Shown: positions 24,106-36,700, counted from the stretch's first letter. The stretch is DNA of 64,000 nt from Linnemannia schmuckeri (GCA_029449235.1 JANATG010000008.1:1550001-1614000); one strand, 5' to 3'. A program made the numbers and translations. The notes: generated by a model not told the origin, from the letters alone.

Positions 24106-26396
24106 ATGCGACACAAACACAGACGAGTTCACACGACGCCAGCTGTACCTGACGACACCTCAGTGGCACCAGCATGGAATGCTCAAGAGAACCTATCAGC
24201 GCCAACAGTAGCAACACTAGGAGAGGAAGCGATGACAAAGACTACAAGGCAAGGAGAACCCATTCTTAGCCAAAACCAATTACCCAACCCTCTGGTGGGC
24301 TCCTCCACTTCCTTTTACATTGCAGGCAGAACATGAAGCTAAGGTCGAGTTGCCCTACACGCTCGACACCTGTGGCCTGGAGTACAAGTACACATTCACT
24401 GCAGATCGGTCTGTGCTCTCAACCACGAACGTGGTGCTGTTTAAAGGATCGCAGTTGGATGAGCAAGATCTTCCACCTGCTTCTACGCGACCGGCTTCAC
24501 AGGCCTGAATTCACACGAACGTCCAATTTTTCAAATCGAAAAATATATGACCCTGCTTATTCTCGACTATTAGCCCGCACACGTTCTAACCCACTTTGTT
24601 GCTTCTCCTCTCACTCGCACAATGTTGGAAGACGTAGAAGAGACAAGAAGAGGAAAGAAATCACCTTCATCCTTGACCCAACGCACTTCTGGTCCCACTC
24701 GTTCCAGACCACTACCACCACCGCTACAGACTTTATCGAAACTGTCTTCCAAAGCGATCCCCTTCCTGATCCGACACAGTCATTTCTGGATATTGTGACG
24801 ATGCCACCAAGGGTCGCCCTACAGGGAAAGAATCGCCTGCGGAGGTTGGGGAAAGAATATGGAGGTAAGGCTGCTGCTACTGAGATCACTATGGATGGTG
24901 CAAGAAGTGAAGGAGGAGAGTGTGTGGATGCACTGAGTGGTCGGGAGAACTTTGCACGAGAGCTCGTGCTGGTGATGAATGTTGATACCTATGACTCTTG
25001 TATGAATAATTATGTCTGACCTGTATACATCATGACACTCAGCGTAGAACTTTCTCTCTTTTTATTCATGCTTATCGCATTTGAAAGCAAGCCTCCTTGT
25101 CCACCATCTTCACTTCCTACGCGCTTGCTGTTTTTTTTCATTGATATTGTAACCCGTTTGTTACATCCTTTTTTCCATACTTCGCCGAAAGTAGAACCTA
25201 CACGGTACAGGAGAAAATGAAAGAGTACAAATTCGTCTTTGCGCTCGAACGCGTTAACTGCCAGGACTACATCACACAACACCTCGCCGATGCGCTCACA
25301 GTCGGTGCGGTTCCCACTGTTGATGGCCCCAAGACTATTCACGGTTCTCACCCTCGGATAATGCGTTTGTGGAGATTAAGAGGTTTCTTGCGCCGGAACA
25401 GTTTGCGCAGGAGGTTGATCGGTTGGACAGGAATGATACCATCTACTTGGAGCGGCTCTCGTACCGTGCTCTTGAAGGTGGAGGAGGGATAGGGTGATGT
25501 CGCCGCTCTTCCGAGGAACATTTGGAGAAGCCACATCAGAGTCAGTCATGACAACAACACCGTCGGCAACAAAGACATGGAGCCCAGACCGCCACGATGT
25601 CCACTGCGGGATCTGTCAACTGGCCCACACGCTCACTCAGAACACCTACGATTGGACAGCGTATACCCAACAGCGCCAAGAAATCGCCACCAACAACACT
25701 CCTTTTACACCCTTATGTGAAACCTCCTCACGGTACTTGCCCGGCCTCCCGGCTCAGATGCAAGCCTACGACGCGTACTCGCATGTTCAGAACGAGTTGG
25801 CGTTTGTGCGACAGCAGGTGATGGAGGCGTTGCTGAAGGAGGAGCAAGTGGAGGATGGGTCGGTTCTGGGGTCCGCGACGGTTCATGTCATGAATGTTAC
25901 TGTCTCGTTCAACAACAATAACAATACTGGATACAATGTATTAGACCCCAATGGCGCGAGGAACCAGAGCTCTCTGGAGGAGAACAACATTATCGGCCGA
26001 CCATCGGTCATAGTCCTTCACCTAGACGTCTCCTCCTCCTCCTCCTCCTCCTCCTCCTCTTCCAAAGCCCAACAACAACAGCATCAACGAGATCTCTCAG
26101 AACTCGACCCCGCAACCGCTTACCATCACATCCCCGCCATTCTCACCGGAGGAAACGACGCAAGGACGCTCTTCTCACTCTCAGAAGTCTACTACCTCCT
26201 GTTGCTGATCCTAGCAATGTTTGTGGGTATTGGAGCACTGGTCTTGATCTTATCCAAGAGCGCCCGTCAGAAGCTGTTCTGACCCTGACGACACCTGTCC
26301 TACAAGAAGTTTCCTCGCGATGAACATGGTGTGGATGCGTTGACGTTGGAGCGGGTCATGTTGCGTGAGCTGGGCGAAGGCCCTCTCTACGACTGA
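24106..26396 (+). pseudogene. decayed GT10 alpha-1,3-fucosyltransferase-like gene
   Basis: Pieces of a GT10 fucosyltransferase are collinear but cannot be read as one frame. After a good acceptor near 24327, LPYTLDTCGLEYKYTFTADR and NVVLFKGSQLDEQDLPP (24328-24505) resemble the N-terminal lobe. GRENFARELVLVMNVDTYDS and CMNN (to 25013) follow. A plausible phase-0 intron lies at 25023-25210. Then comes the donor-sugar motif EYKFVFALERVNCQDYITQH and VGAVPTVDGPK (25211-25333). One base is missing after GPK; the next frame reads DYSRFSPSDNAFVEIKRFLA to about 25490. Another missing base returns to the frame 25497-26279. That last part has CGICQLAH, N-glycosylation sites, a Ser run (26034-26060) and a C-terminal membrane span (YYLLLLILAMFVGIGALVLI). 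In-frame TGA codons occur at 24506, 25017, 26280 and 26286. Either a true pseudogene or an error-rich stretch; the left boundary is uncertain. Confidence 0.75.
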
Positions 26397-27031
26397 TCTT
26401 CTGTGTTTTGAAAAAAAAAAAAAAAAAAAAAAAGTGTTTATATCTGTTCATATCAAAATAATAATAATAAAAAAAAAGGCATGTGTTCTCTTGAAATTTC
26501 TTCACTTTTTTATTATTTTCATTTCTATTCTGTGGGTAAAGGTTCAAGATCCCGAGAAATCCATTGAAAAAGAGAAAAAAAAAAAAAGGTTGGTACGTTC
26601 GTTTTCGGCTAGAAAACAAACGGATGCAAAGAATGACTAAAAATACACTGTGCGAAACAAGGATGGAAAATGCGAAATGGGTGTGTGTGTGTGTGAGGGT
26701 GAAGGAGAGGTTTGTCGACAGTGTGCATCATTAGAAGAAATAAAAAGAGAGAAAAAAAAATCAAGAACTACAAGGAGGTCTTCAGCACAAGAGCGAGAAA
26801 AAATGGGAAAAATACAAAAGAAAGCAGTTGAAATGTCCAGACGGAAAAGAGAAGGAAAGAAAGCTGGCACTAATTCGAATCCAAGTGGACTTGGGGGGCG
26901 AAGTCTGATTACAAATTGTAGGCTGATGTTTGGCCAATCGGTCCGTATGGGTGCTCGAAAAAGCCGCCTGCCTTCCTTCATCCATCCACAACTAGAATCC
27001 ATTCATTCCTGATAAACAGCCTGCAAATTTC
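26397..27031. other. convergent intergenic region
   Basis: This lies between the 3' ends of the plus-strand fucosyltransferase relic and the minus-strand SNU13 gene. It holds 23 A at 26411-26433, an AT-rich segment to about 26530 and a GT microsatellite (about 26681-26697). No gene is seen. Confidence 0.6.
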
Positions 27032-27577
27032 TTAGATCAAGAGCTTCTCGATCTGGAGCTTGATAGCCAAGATCTGGGCCTTGAGGTCGGAGCCCTCGTT
27101 AGAAGTGACGGAAGCAGCAATGACGGGGCGAGAGACACCGCAGGCACGGCCGAGGGCGGTCTTGGAGGGAACAAAGACATAGGGGACGTTCTTGTCCTCA
27201 CAGAGGAGAGGGAGGTGGAGCAAGATCTCAATGGGCTCGGTGTCGGCGGTCATGACGATGAACTCGGCAATACCGCGGTTGAGGGTCTTGGTGGCCTCGT
27301 TGGCACCCTTCTTGAGCTGCTTGTAGTGGGAGGCCTGCTGGACAAGATCCATGATCGAGTTGGTGAGAGCGGCATCGGCAAGGGGCCAGGCTTTGGGGTT
27401 GACTTCGGCCTGTTGTGAGGGATGGTTTGAGAGAGGAAGTTAGTTAGTTTGTTGTCGAGTTCTTTTTTTTCGCAGAACAGTTGTATTAAGCGTGTTGACA
27501 GGTGTTGTTGTGTTATTGTCCATGCTGTCGCCAAGAAGAGGATTCGCGGTTTGTGATCAGTTCTTTGTTCTTACCAT
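27032..27577 (-). CDS. SNU13: SNU13/15.5K L7Ae-family RNA-binding protein
   Basis: The coding sequence joins 27575-27577 and 27032-27409 (minus strand), giving 126 residues, the normal length for yeast SNU13 and human 15.5K. Exon 1 contributes only the ATG; the 165-base intron opens with GTAAGAAC and ends with CACAACAG. The protein then reads AEVNPKAWPLADAAL, matching the family N-terminus, which justifies this start over the internal Met at residue 20. The L7Ae core is near-canonical: KKGANEATKTLNRG (kink-turn contact helix), EFIVMTADTEPIEILLHLP, LLCEDKNVPYVFVPSK and ALGRACGVSRPVIAASVT. SNU13 binds kink-turns in U4 snRNA and box C/D snoRNAs and nucleates U4/U6.U5 tri-snRNP and snoRNP assembly in the nucleus and nucleolus. 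It lies 220 bases downstream of the OGDH stop, on the same strand, so its promoter must be very short or inside that gene's 3' end. Confidence 0.97.
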
Positions 27578-27797
27578 TGTAGTGTACGTGTGATGTGTGA
27601 TGGGAGAGAGAGAAAGTGTGGTAAAGAAAGAACGAATGCAATCCACTCCACGCCTTTAAGCACTCGCAGGAAAAAAAAAAAAAAAATCAAAATAGTGACT
27701 GCGACTTGATTTCGATATTTACAATGCTTTTTGTTTATGCGAATGATACTTCAAAACTAACTACTCTAAAGGGATTCTAAGGAAAGGGAGGGGGGAC

Positions 27798-30700
27798 TTA
27801 AAAAACGGGGACACCTCCGACGACATCAGAAGGCTTCTTGGCCTCACCGGTGAGGGCCTCGGCAAGGAAGGCATACTCCTCAGCCAAGTGAACCTTCTTG
27901 TTACCAGTGGCAACAGAGGCAGAGGGCTCACGACCAGCATAGCGGACCTCCTTGTTGGCGTGGTTGGCAGTCTCCTTGAGCGACGTGCGGATACGGGGCG
28001 CAACATGGGCCCAGGCTCCCATGTTCAATGGCTCCTCCTGGCACCAGACAACCTCAGCGTTGGGGTACTTGTCAGTATGCTCCTTGACAAGATCATAGGG
28101 GAAGGGGTTCAACTGCTCAACACGCGAAATCACAACATCGTCAATCTTGTTCTGCTCACGAGCCTTAACCAAGGCATAGTAAACCTGACCAGAGCAGAGA
28201 ATGTGCTTCTTGACCTTGTCGGCCGCAACAATCTTCTCTTCCTCAACCTCAGGGATGAAACGCTGGAAGCGGGTATCGCCCGACATCTCCTCCAAAGTCG
28301 AACGGGCCATGGGGTGACGCAACAACAACTTGGAGTTGAAGGCAATCAAGGGCTTGCGGAAGTCGCGGTGGATCTGGCGACGGAGGGCGTGGAAGTAGTT
28401 GGCAGGGGTCGAGCAGTAGATAACCTGCATGTTGCAATCCTGGTGCTGGCGAGACAACATCTCCTCGCTGGGGAAAACGTTGGGGTGGTCATCGCACATC
28501 TGGAGATAACGCTCAATACGGGCAGATGAGTGCTCGGGTCCCTGACCATCGTAACCGTGGGGTAACAACATGGTCAAACCAGTACGCTGAAGCCACTTGG
28601 TCTCTCCCGAAGCAATGAACTGGTCAATGATGCACTGGGCGTTGTTGGCGAAATCACCGAACTGGGCCTCCCAGAGGACAAGAGAGTTGGGGTTGACGAG
28701 TGAGTATCCGAGCTCAAATCCAAGAGCACCAAACTCAGAGAGGGAAGAGTTGTTGACGGAGAAGGCAGCCTGACCATGACCCAAGTTCTTGAGGGGAACG
28801 TGGAGCTTGTCGGTCTCCTGATCGTGGAGAACGGCGTGACGGTGAGAGAAGGTACCACGCTCAACATCCTGGCCGGCCAAACGAACGTGCTTGCCCTCAG
28901 AGAGCAAAGTACCAAAGGCAAGACCCTCAGCAGTGGCCCAGTCAATGTTGGAGCCAGTCTCAATGGTCTTGGCGCGAGCCTTCATGATACGGGCCAAGTT
29001 GGAGTGGATCTTAAAGCCGGGGGGAGTCGACGAGATCTTGTCTCCAATGTGCTTCAAGGTCTCGACGGCAGCACCGGTGGGATGGCTGGGGAGAACCTCA
29101 GAGGCGAGTTCAGCAGGCGACTTGAATCCGTGCCAGGAACTGGTCATCCACTCCTTGGGCTTGGACTTGTAGTCCTTGCTCTTGGCGTAGTTCTCCTCCA
29201 GAATATCCCAGACACGCTTCTTCATGTCGTTGATCTCCTCGGTCTTGAAGGTACCCTCCTTAACGAGCTGGTCAATGTAACGCTCCATGGCGGGGGTCTG
29301 GTTGTTGATGGCCTTGTACATGATGGGCTGGGTGAAGCTAGGCTGATCGGTCTCGTTGTGTCCGTGACGTCTGTAGCAGACAAGGTCGATAACAACATCA
29401 GTGTGGAACTCCTTGCGCCAGTCAGCAGCTAACTGATGGACATAGTTAACAGCCTCAACATCATCGGCGTTGACGTGGAAGATGGGGGCGTTGATGGACT
29501 TTGCGATATCGGTACAGTAGGCGGTCGAACGGGCGAAGCGAGGGTCGGTGGTGAAACCGATCTGGTTGTTGACAACGATGTGAACAGTTCCTCCAGTCGA
29601 GTAGGCGGGCAAGTCCATGAATCCGAGGGTCTCGTAGACGACGCCCTGCCCGGCAAAGGCGGCATCACCGTGCAAGAGAACGGCGAGCGAGCGAGTTCTC
29701 TCCTTGTCGTCCATGTAGTGCTGGATGGCGTGGGTCTTTCCGAGAACGACACCGTCAGCAGCCTCCAAATGCGAGGGGTTGGCGACCAAGGACAAGTGAA
29801 CGGGCTTGCCCGAGGGGGTGGGGCGCTCGTAGTTCATTCCCAAGTGGTACTTGACATCTCCCGAGAAGCCATCCTGAGCAGAGTTTCCGCTGAATTCGGA
29901 GAAGATGGACTCGTGGGGCTTGCGGACGACGTTGGAGAGGACGTTGAGACGACCACGATGGGGCATGCCCATGACGATGGACTCGACACCGTGCTCGACG
30001 GAGCGATCGATCTATTGGATAAAAGAATAAGGGTCGAGGCTTGGTGAGTTGAGGACTAGGACACCAGCACCAGAAACGCTCATCCGACAGGGCCAACCAT
30101 GTGTGAAAAAAGATGGGGTAAAGGAGGGGAAGGCCAAATATGGAATAATCAAATAAAACAGCGCAAGGTTTGCAATTTGCTCACAGAGCGCTCTTTTTCT
30201 GGACAATGAGAGAGGATAATAAGCCCGACACAACCAAGAAAGATCTACTCTTCCATCCTTCTAGCAACAATGGGCGGTTGGGGGGGAAAGCAAGGAACGT
30301 TACGTCGCGAACACAAAGAATGGAGGAGCAAAAAGACCTACCAAGGCCTTCATTCCGGGAATCAAACTCTCGCCTCCCTCAAGTCCGAAGCGCTTCTCGC
30401 TGGGGTACTTGGATGAGACGAAACGCTCAAAGGAGTCGGACCAGATCATGCGATCGAGGATCATGGTCTTCTCCTCGGTGGTATACTTGTAGGGTCTGGG
30501 GACCTCGACGCGCTGACGGATCCAGTCGCAGCGCTCCCTGTCAGGGATGTGGATGTACTCGACACCGATGGAGCCGCCTATTTGGAAGGAGGATGATGGG
30601 CGAGAAGGAAGAACGGCCAAAAATACCGCGGATGATTAGAAACCCAGCCTGGAAGAAGATTTCTGGTGTCCCTGAGGGCCTGAGGGACGATTTGTCGGTC

Positions 30701-31940
30701 ATAGTGAGATGAGGGATATCATTTGCAGAGGAGACTGAATTCAGAGTCGGTCTTGACGCAGGGAACACCCAAACACCCGCAAACCCACTTCAATCCTCGC
30801 CAATAACGTCAACTCAAAACACTCGCTCCTCATGTGTGGACGAGACGACGAACAGTAGTATTCCTTTTTCAGAGAAAGAAACATATAATAAAGGCGAGAC
30901 AATTCTGTGTTGATGACGAGATAGCGAGAGTGAACGAAAGAAAAAGAACCCGACCATGGAACATCAAAGAAAGGCTGAAAAGACTTCCCGATAGGGTAGG
31001 GTCCACCATCCTGCACGCACACACGCATGTATGTTTCTTCTCTCCCTTGACTTCCAGATTAGTGTTGTATGCTCCCTGTTCCTTATTCCGTGTGCTCGTG
31101 CCTTTTCCTTTGTCGTTGCTGTTCTTTGCTGATGTTTCCTGCTGTTGTTGTTGTTGTTGTTGTGTGTGTGATTTGTGACACGGATCGAAACATCCAAAAA
31201 GTGCGGGGGAATAAAAAAAAAGATTGCAAAGGGGTTGGGCACAAAAACGAAAAAAAGTTCAATGCGCATCATCGATGGCCAAACTTACAGTAGATGCTCT
31301 TAAGATGGTCGACAATCTCGCGAAGGGTCTGGTTGCTGCCAGTGTCAAGGAAACCGGGGAGAATACCAGGTCCGAGGGAGAAGGTGCGGTCGAGATCCTT
31401 CTCGCTGAAGCCATAGTGGTTCAAGTCAAGCTCGCGAGGCGAGACGGCAGCGAAGCTGGTCTGGTTGATTCCAAGGGGATCCAAACGGGCAACGTGATGA
31501 CCACGGGCCTGGTAGGCACGAACGAGAAGTTGGATCTTCAAGTGGTCAATGACATCGGAGGATCCGACCTGGGAGCCAGGAACCAACGAGGGGACACCAC
31601 CGCTGGTAGGGATGGTGGGGGCAGCCTGGAAGGACTGAGAGGAAGACATGCCGTTGGACTGGTTCCTGAAGTAGATCTGCCACGAGAGGTGGACAGAGGT
31701 GGGGTCCTTAAGCCAGGCAGAGTACATCTCCTCGACGTAGCCGGCAGAGTTGCCCTGAAGGAAGGCATCCTTGGCGGCGGGGATGTCGTCCTTTGCGGCG
31801 GCAGAAGAAGCCTTACGGATGGTCATCATGGTGGCGACGGGGGCGGTGGCGCGAGCCAAGGAGGAGCGCATCAAGAGGGCGGACTGGCGCGCCAAGGGAT
31901 TGGCGGCCGCGCGGGTGATGGAGGCGAGGGGGAAAGGCAT
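27798..31940 (-). CDS. KGD1: 2-oxoglutarate dehydrogenase E1 component, mitochondrial
   Basis: Three exons (minus strand: 31289-31940, 30342-30577, 27798-30011) give 1033 residues, normal for OGDH E1. The first 40 or so residues are rich in Arg, Ala and Ser with few acids, a mitochondrial presequence. The N-terminal domain (FLQGNSAGYVEEMYSAWLKD) is followed by the lipoamide-dehydrogenase-type E1 core. Recognisable blocks are YCGSIGVEYIHIPDRERCDW (across intron 1), ESIVMGMPHRGRLNVLSNVV, HGDAAFAGQGVVYETLG (thiamine diphosphate region), CYRRHGHNETDQPSFTQP, LPHGYDGQGPEHSSARIER and the C-terminal CQEEPLNMGAWAHVAPR. It decarboxylates 2-oxoglutarate and passes the succinyl group to E2 in the TCA cycle. 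Intron 1 is 711 bases and intron 2 is 330. A TATA-like element sits about 60 bases upstream of the ATG. Codon use is strongly C-ending, consistent with high expression. Confidence 0.97.
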
Positions 31941-31998
31941 GATACTAGATATGATATGGGTGGAGATGGGTATTGAAAGGGAGGGTGTTGTGTGAGGG

Positions 31999-32005
31999 TT
32001 TTATA
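31999..32005 (-). promoter_or_regulatory. TATA box candidate of the OGDH E1 gene
   Basis: On the minus strand this reads TATAAAA, 59-65 bases upstream of the start codon at 31940. That spacing would give a transcript leader of roughly 30 bases. Highly expressed metabolic genes often have such an arrangement. The position is read from sequence; use is inferred. Confidence 0.45.
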
Positions 32006-33638
32006 TGCACTTGTGCATTGAAACTGATGGAGGAGTGAAGATCGAGGAGGAAGGGATGAATGAAGAGAGAAAGAAAGAGATCTGAACTGTTTGGACGCCT
32101 TTAAAGGGATGGAGCGAACAAAAAGAACAAAAAGATGTGGAGAGGAGGGAGAGAGGAGGAAGGTGGAGTATTGGAGAGAAAAGAAAAGAGAAGAAAAGGC
32201 AAGAGAGACTGGCAGAAGAAGATAAAAAAAAAGCTGGCTGGTTTATTGACGTTGTTGTTAGGACGTGTGTGTGTTCCTGGCTGAATGTGTGCCTGTGCAG
32301 GGATTGCCATAATCGTCGTTTCCGAGGCTGATGTGAGGGAAGATTGCAGATTGTATTTTTGACGGACTGGTCATGGCTGACACAAGCCACAGTCATATCT
32401 GATAGGAATTGGTGGCAAATAGCCAGAGGGTCTCTATGGCTTAGGACGCCAAGCAATGGACTACTGTAGATAGCAAACACACAAACGCAGAGTAATTAGC
32501 ATATCTTAGCTATGCTCATCATCACCGGTAGGAAAGAAGGAACCACGCAAAAGTAAAGAGTAAAAGAAATGGGCATGTGACCTAGACTATGACAGCAAAA
32601 AGAAAGAAGGAAACAGGAAAAGAAAAAAAAAGTAAACGTGGCGGAAATAATGGACAGGGAGAAAGCAAAAAAACAATGTTGGGGAAAAAAGTAATTTTAA
32701 ACGAAAAGGCGTCTTCTCTAAAAGAGGCTGCAAGTCAACATATGAGAAGGGTGCTGTCCTGGATCGAATGAAAGAGATGAACTGGTTGATACAGGATACA
32801 AAGAAGAGTGAATATGAGTGCTCAGATCGAAATGAGTGGAATGGAAAGTATTATTCTTAGGACAGCGATATCTCGACACTTTACAAGGCAAATGAAAAAT
32901 GAGATAGAGCTGGGAACAGCCCCCGTGCGTGTGTGTGTGTGCCCATGGTGCCATATGAATAGAGAATTATGAGCACCAAACAAAGAAATGACAACTAGAA
33001 AGTTGCAGGAACCAGACCAGCACAAACCTTGAGAGGTACATGCAAAAGTAAAAAAAAAAAAAAAAAAAAAATAGCGGAAACCAACGTGATACTTCTCGTA
33101 CCAACAATAACAACGGGAAAGGGACACATAGGCAGGCAGGCGTTCACCAAACAAAGGTCTACAGAGAACGGGTTGGACTGGCTCAACTTGGATCGAGAGT
33201 TACGGATCAATAGCTGGAGAAATGGACAGGAATATGGCCTGTAGATGGGAGGCTGTGTCTGTTCTATCTACCTCAACATACAACCTCACCTTCATCAGTT
33301 GACATCCACACATACACTCAAAAGCAGCATGCTCCTCCTCATGATGGACGACGACATGTTAATTGGTATGAAAGAGGAAGATACACAAACAAGGAGCAGC
33401 GAGTACTAATTGACCCAGCAAAAAGAGTTAAAGGGAACGAACACATGAACCACAAAAGGACAAGAAACCCCAAGAATGCTCACACACTTCTTTCCCAAAA
33501 GTGCGCACTGGACATGCGCAAGGCCTGTCTGTCTGTCGGGATAATTTTATCACACTTTCATGTGTGCCTGGATAACTGGCTAGCGCATTCATTTTTTTTT
33601 TGTTTCTTTCTTTCTTTCTTTGTTCTTTACCTTGCGCT

Positions 33639-33690
33639 CCTTTTCCTTTTCCTTTTCCTTTTCCTTTTCCTTTCCCTTTTCCTTTCTTCT
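33639..33690 (+). repeat. TTTTCC hexamer microsatellite
   Basis: About seven tandem copies of TTTTCC, the last ones degenerate (TTTCCC), lie 75-130 bases upstream of the SAC1 start codon and probably in its leader. Confidence 0.8.
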
Positions 33691-33765
33691 TTCTTTTTCT
33701 CTCAACGTTTCTGGTCCCTCACAGCTTACTCCTACTTCCTCTCCCTCCCAAACCCAACTACAACA

Positions 33766-36700
33766 ATGACCCTCCACTCTTCCTTCAGACTGTAAGTCCA
33801 TCACCTCCCTTCGACAACCTCGCTTACTCGCTCCATCACACACACCTTTCATTCTAACGTCCATAAACTCTCTTTCTTCCCCATCACAAATAGCTACACG
33901 AGCGCAGACACATTCACCCTTCAGCCCATCAACGCCGACTCAACTGTCGCCTCCGAGAACATCGTCATCCAGCGCAGCACCGGAAATGTTCAATTGAACT
34001 GTAAGAACATACCCGACAACTTCATGAACTTACTCCACTTCAGGTTAATCTCACTTTATTTGACCCAAAACCTTGCCTGTAGCTAACAGACCACTGTCTC
34101 TGATATACCCTTTCTCTTTGCCCCCCTCTGGGAATGGATTAGCCCCTGCATCTGCTGTTCCTTCGGACGAGGAGGTGTTGACCATTTATGGTGTTATCGG
34201 CTTTATCCGACTTTTGGCTGGTGAGTGTTCAATCAATTTAGTGTATCGATCAGGAGTTACTCAAGGCGTTTTTTTTAATATCGATTTGGAACTGTCAGGC
34301 GCGCGCATGACTTCAATTGACTGACCATTCGTTTTTCTTTCTCAATACCTTATCTAGGTGAGTACATGATTGTCATTACTGAGCGGTCAAATCTTGGTCA
34401 GATTGGCACAAAGGACATCTACAGGATCAAAGACTACAAGGTCCTTCCTCTCTCTCGCAACCCCCTCGCATTGACCGAGTCACAGGTATGGCGCAATTGC
34501 TTCTAGCATTCATGGAACAAAAGGAGCGCACGAAGGAAAAGTATTGTTGTAATTAATCACTTCACTCATTCTTTACTATAATCTCGGTAGGTTGGAGAGG
34601 AAGCATCGTATCTGTCTCTCCTCCACTCGCATCTCCAATCTGGAAGATTCAACTTTTCGTACGACTATGAGCTGACCCACAGTCTTCAGCGCCAGGCCGA
34701 GCTGAAGGGCAACACTCAGCCCATTTGGGAGCGCGTACGTCTGTTTGCTTTATGGCTTCGAGCAGGTTTGGCAAAATAGGCGTCGTTTCAATCCTTTGTT
34801 AACCGTTACATTTGCCTTTTACTATGTGTGGTATTCTAGGCCGATGAGAGATTCTTCTGGAACAAGCGCCTTCAGTCAAAGTTCATTGACCACACCACCA
34901 ACAACAAGGACCAGGATGTAAGTTGCTTGACCCGAGAGTGAACCAGACACATTCCTGAAGGGAATCAAAGTCCATGCTCCATAGACATATGTACTTACTT
35001 TTGGATGGGTGTTTGTTTTTTTCATTTTGCATGGGTAACTGTATATTTAGTTGAGCAGATTTATTTTGCCCGTCGTCAATGGCTTTGCCGAGATCAAGAC
35101 TGCCAAGATCAACAAGAAGCCCTTCACTTTCGCCATTATCTCTCGCCGATCTCGTCACCGTGCCGGTACCCGCTACTTTTCTCGCGGTGTCGATGCAGAC
35201 GGTAACGTCTCCAACTTCAACGAGACCGAGCAGATCCTTGTTGCCGACGCTGACATCGACGGCGCTGCCTCGGCTCTTCCTGGCGGCAAGGTCTTCTTGG
35301 CCCATGTCCAGACCCGTGGCTCCATCCCCATCTACTGGACCCAGATAAACAACATCAAGTATACCCCCAAGCTCCAGATCTTCAACAACCCCGAGACTGT
35401 AAGTCGCAATCATTACATTCCCCTCTACTTTCTCTTTTCTATTTTGTCGCTGATATCTTATTTCATTAATGCATGAGCGCTCTCTAACTTTGCTATCATT
35501 TCCTTTTTTTTATACATATAACCTGCAGGAGAATTCCTTCCGTACTCACTTTGAGACCCAGAAGAAGCTTTATGGACCTCAACTTGTTGTCAACTTGGTT
35601 AATAACAAGGGTTACGAGAAGCCTATGGCCGATACTTTCACCAAGAACATCAGCACCTTGAATGACAAAGATATCAAGTATCTTCACTTTGACTTCCACC
35701 ACGAGTGCAGCAAGATGAGATGGCACCGCGTAACATTGATTTTGGACCACTTCCAGTCAGAGCTTCATGCTCAAGGGTATGTCACTCGCCACGATCTGCT
35801 TTCTTACCTGGAAATAGACATTTTTAGTTATGGATTCTAACTCTTTTATTATCTTTAATGTCTGATCTAATAGATACTTTAAGGCTGTATTTGGCAAGGA
35901 TGGCGTTGAGAAAGTTGTCCTGAAGCAGACCTCTGTTGTTCGTACCAATTGCATGGACTGCTTGGACAGAACCAACGTTGTCCAGTCTGTCGTGTCTCGC
36001 TGGGTCTTGAACCGTCAGCTCCGCGACATTGGCATCCTTGCTGCCGACGAGAGGTTTGAGCTCTTTGACGACTTTGAGTTCGAGTTTCGCAATGGTAATA
36101 AGTCGCGCTTGTTGTGTCCCCTAGTTTCTTTCTCGCGTTGCTTCATTTGTCTGGAGTGGTCGTAGCCCTTGCTAACCGTACCCCTCTTTTCTTTACGCAC
36201 ATAGTCTGGGCTGATAATGCCGATGTTATCAGCTGTGCCTACTCTGGCACTGGAGCACTGAAGACCGACTTTACCAGAACCGGTAACCGCACCAAGGCTG
36301 GCGCAATTCAGGATCTCCAAAACTCGATTGTTCGTTATGTCAAGAACAACTTTTTGGATGGAACTCGCCAAGTAAGCAGCCTTCTGTTGATATTTATTTA
36401 CACCATCAATTTACTGCGGTTGCTTGGAGCTTGTTATATTTGCATACCAACTTAACCTTTTTTTTTTTTTTTTCTCTCTTTCTTTTTCTTTTTCTTTCCC
36501 TTTTCGAACAGGATGCATACGATTTATTCCTTAAGTACGAAGTCAACCCTTCAGGATCATACCCCCTAGTTGATAACCGTCCTTTGCAGATCAAGGCTCT
36601 CCCTGTCGTGTTGTTGGTCGGCGCTGCCATGCTTGTAGGATCGATCATCCTTCCCGAGAACCCGTTGAGCACGGCTGTCATTCTTTTTGCCTCCTTCTGG

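Larger units (their letters stand above)
31941..33765. other. divergent intergenic region between OGDH E1 and SAC1
   Basis: Both flanking genes are transcribed away from this 1.8-kb region, so it should hold both promoters. It contains a purine-rich stretch (32040-32240), 22 A at 33050-33071, a TTTC repeat at about 33604-33622 and a TTTTCC hexamer repeat at about 33639-33680. A CT-rich leader runs into the SAC1 ATG. No coding gene is seen. Confidence 0.6.

Noticed and set aside
24506..26288. TGA decoded as tryptophan as a variant nuclear code
   Set aside because: The otubain gene ends normally at a TGA, and intact genes here use TGG for Trp. The pattern is confined to the fucosyltransferase relic.
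24106..26396. Repeat-induced point mutation as the cause of the TGA codons
   Set aside because: RIP acts on CpA; on a TGG codon it would mainly give TAG, not TGA. The needed single-base losses are also not explained, and no second copy is seen.
27255..27352. SNU13 start at the internal ATG before DLVQQA
   Set aside because: The upstream 19 residues match the family N-terminus, and a good acceptor joins them to an ATG-only exon.
27888..30047. Several open frames of over 200 codons antisense to OGDH E1
   Set aside because: Same codon-bias shadow effect over the main OGDH exon; no splice pattern or family match.
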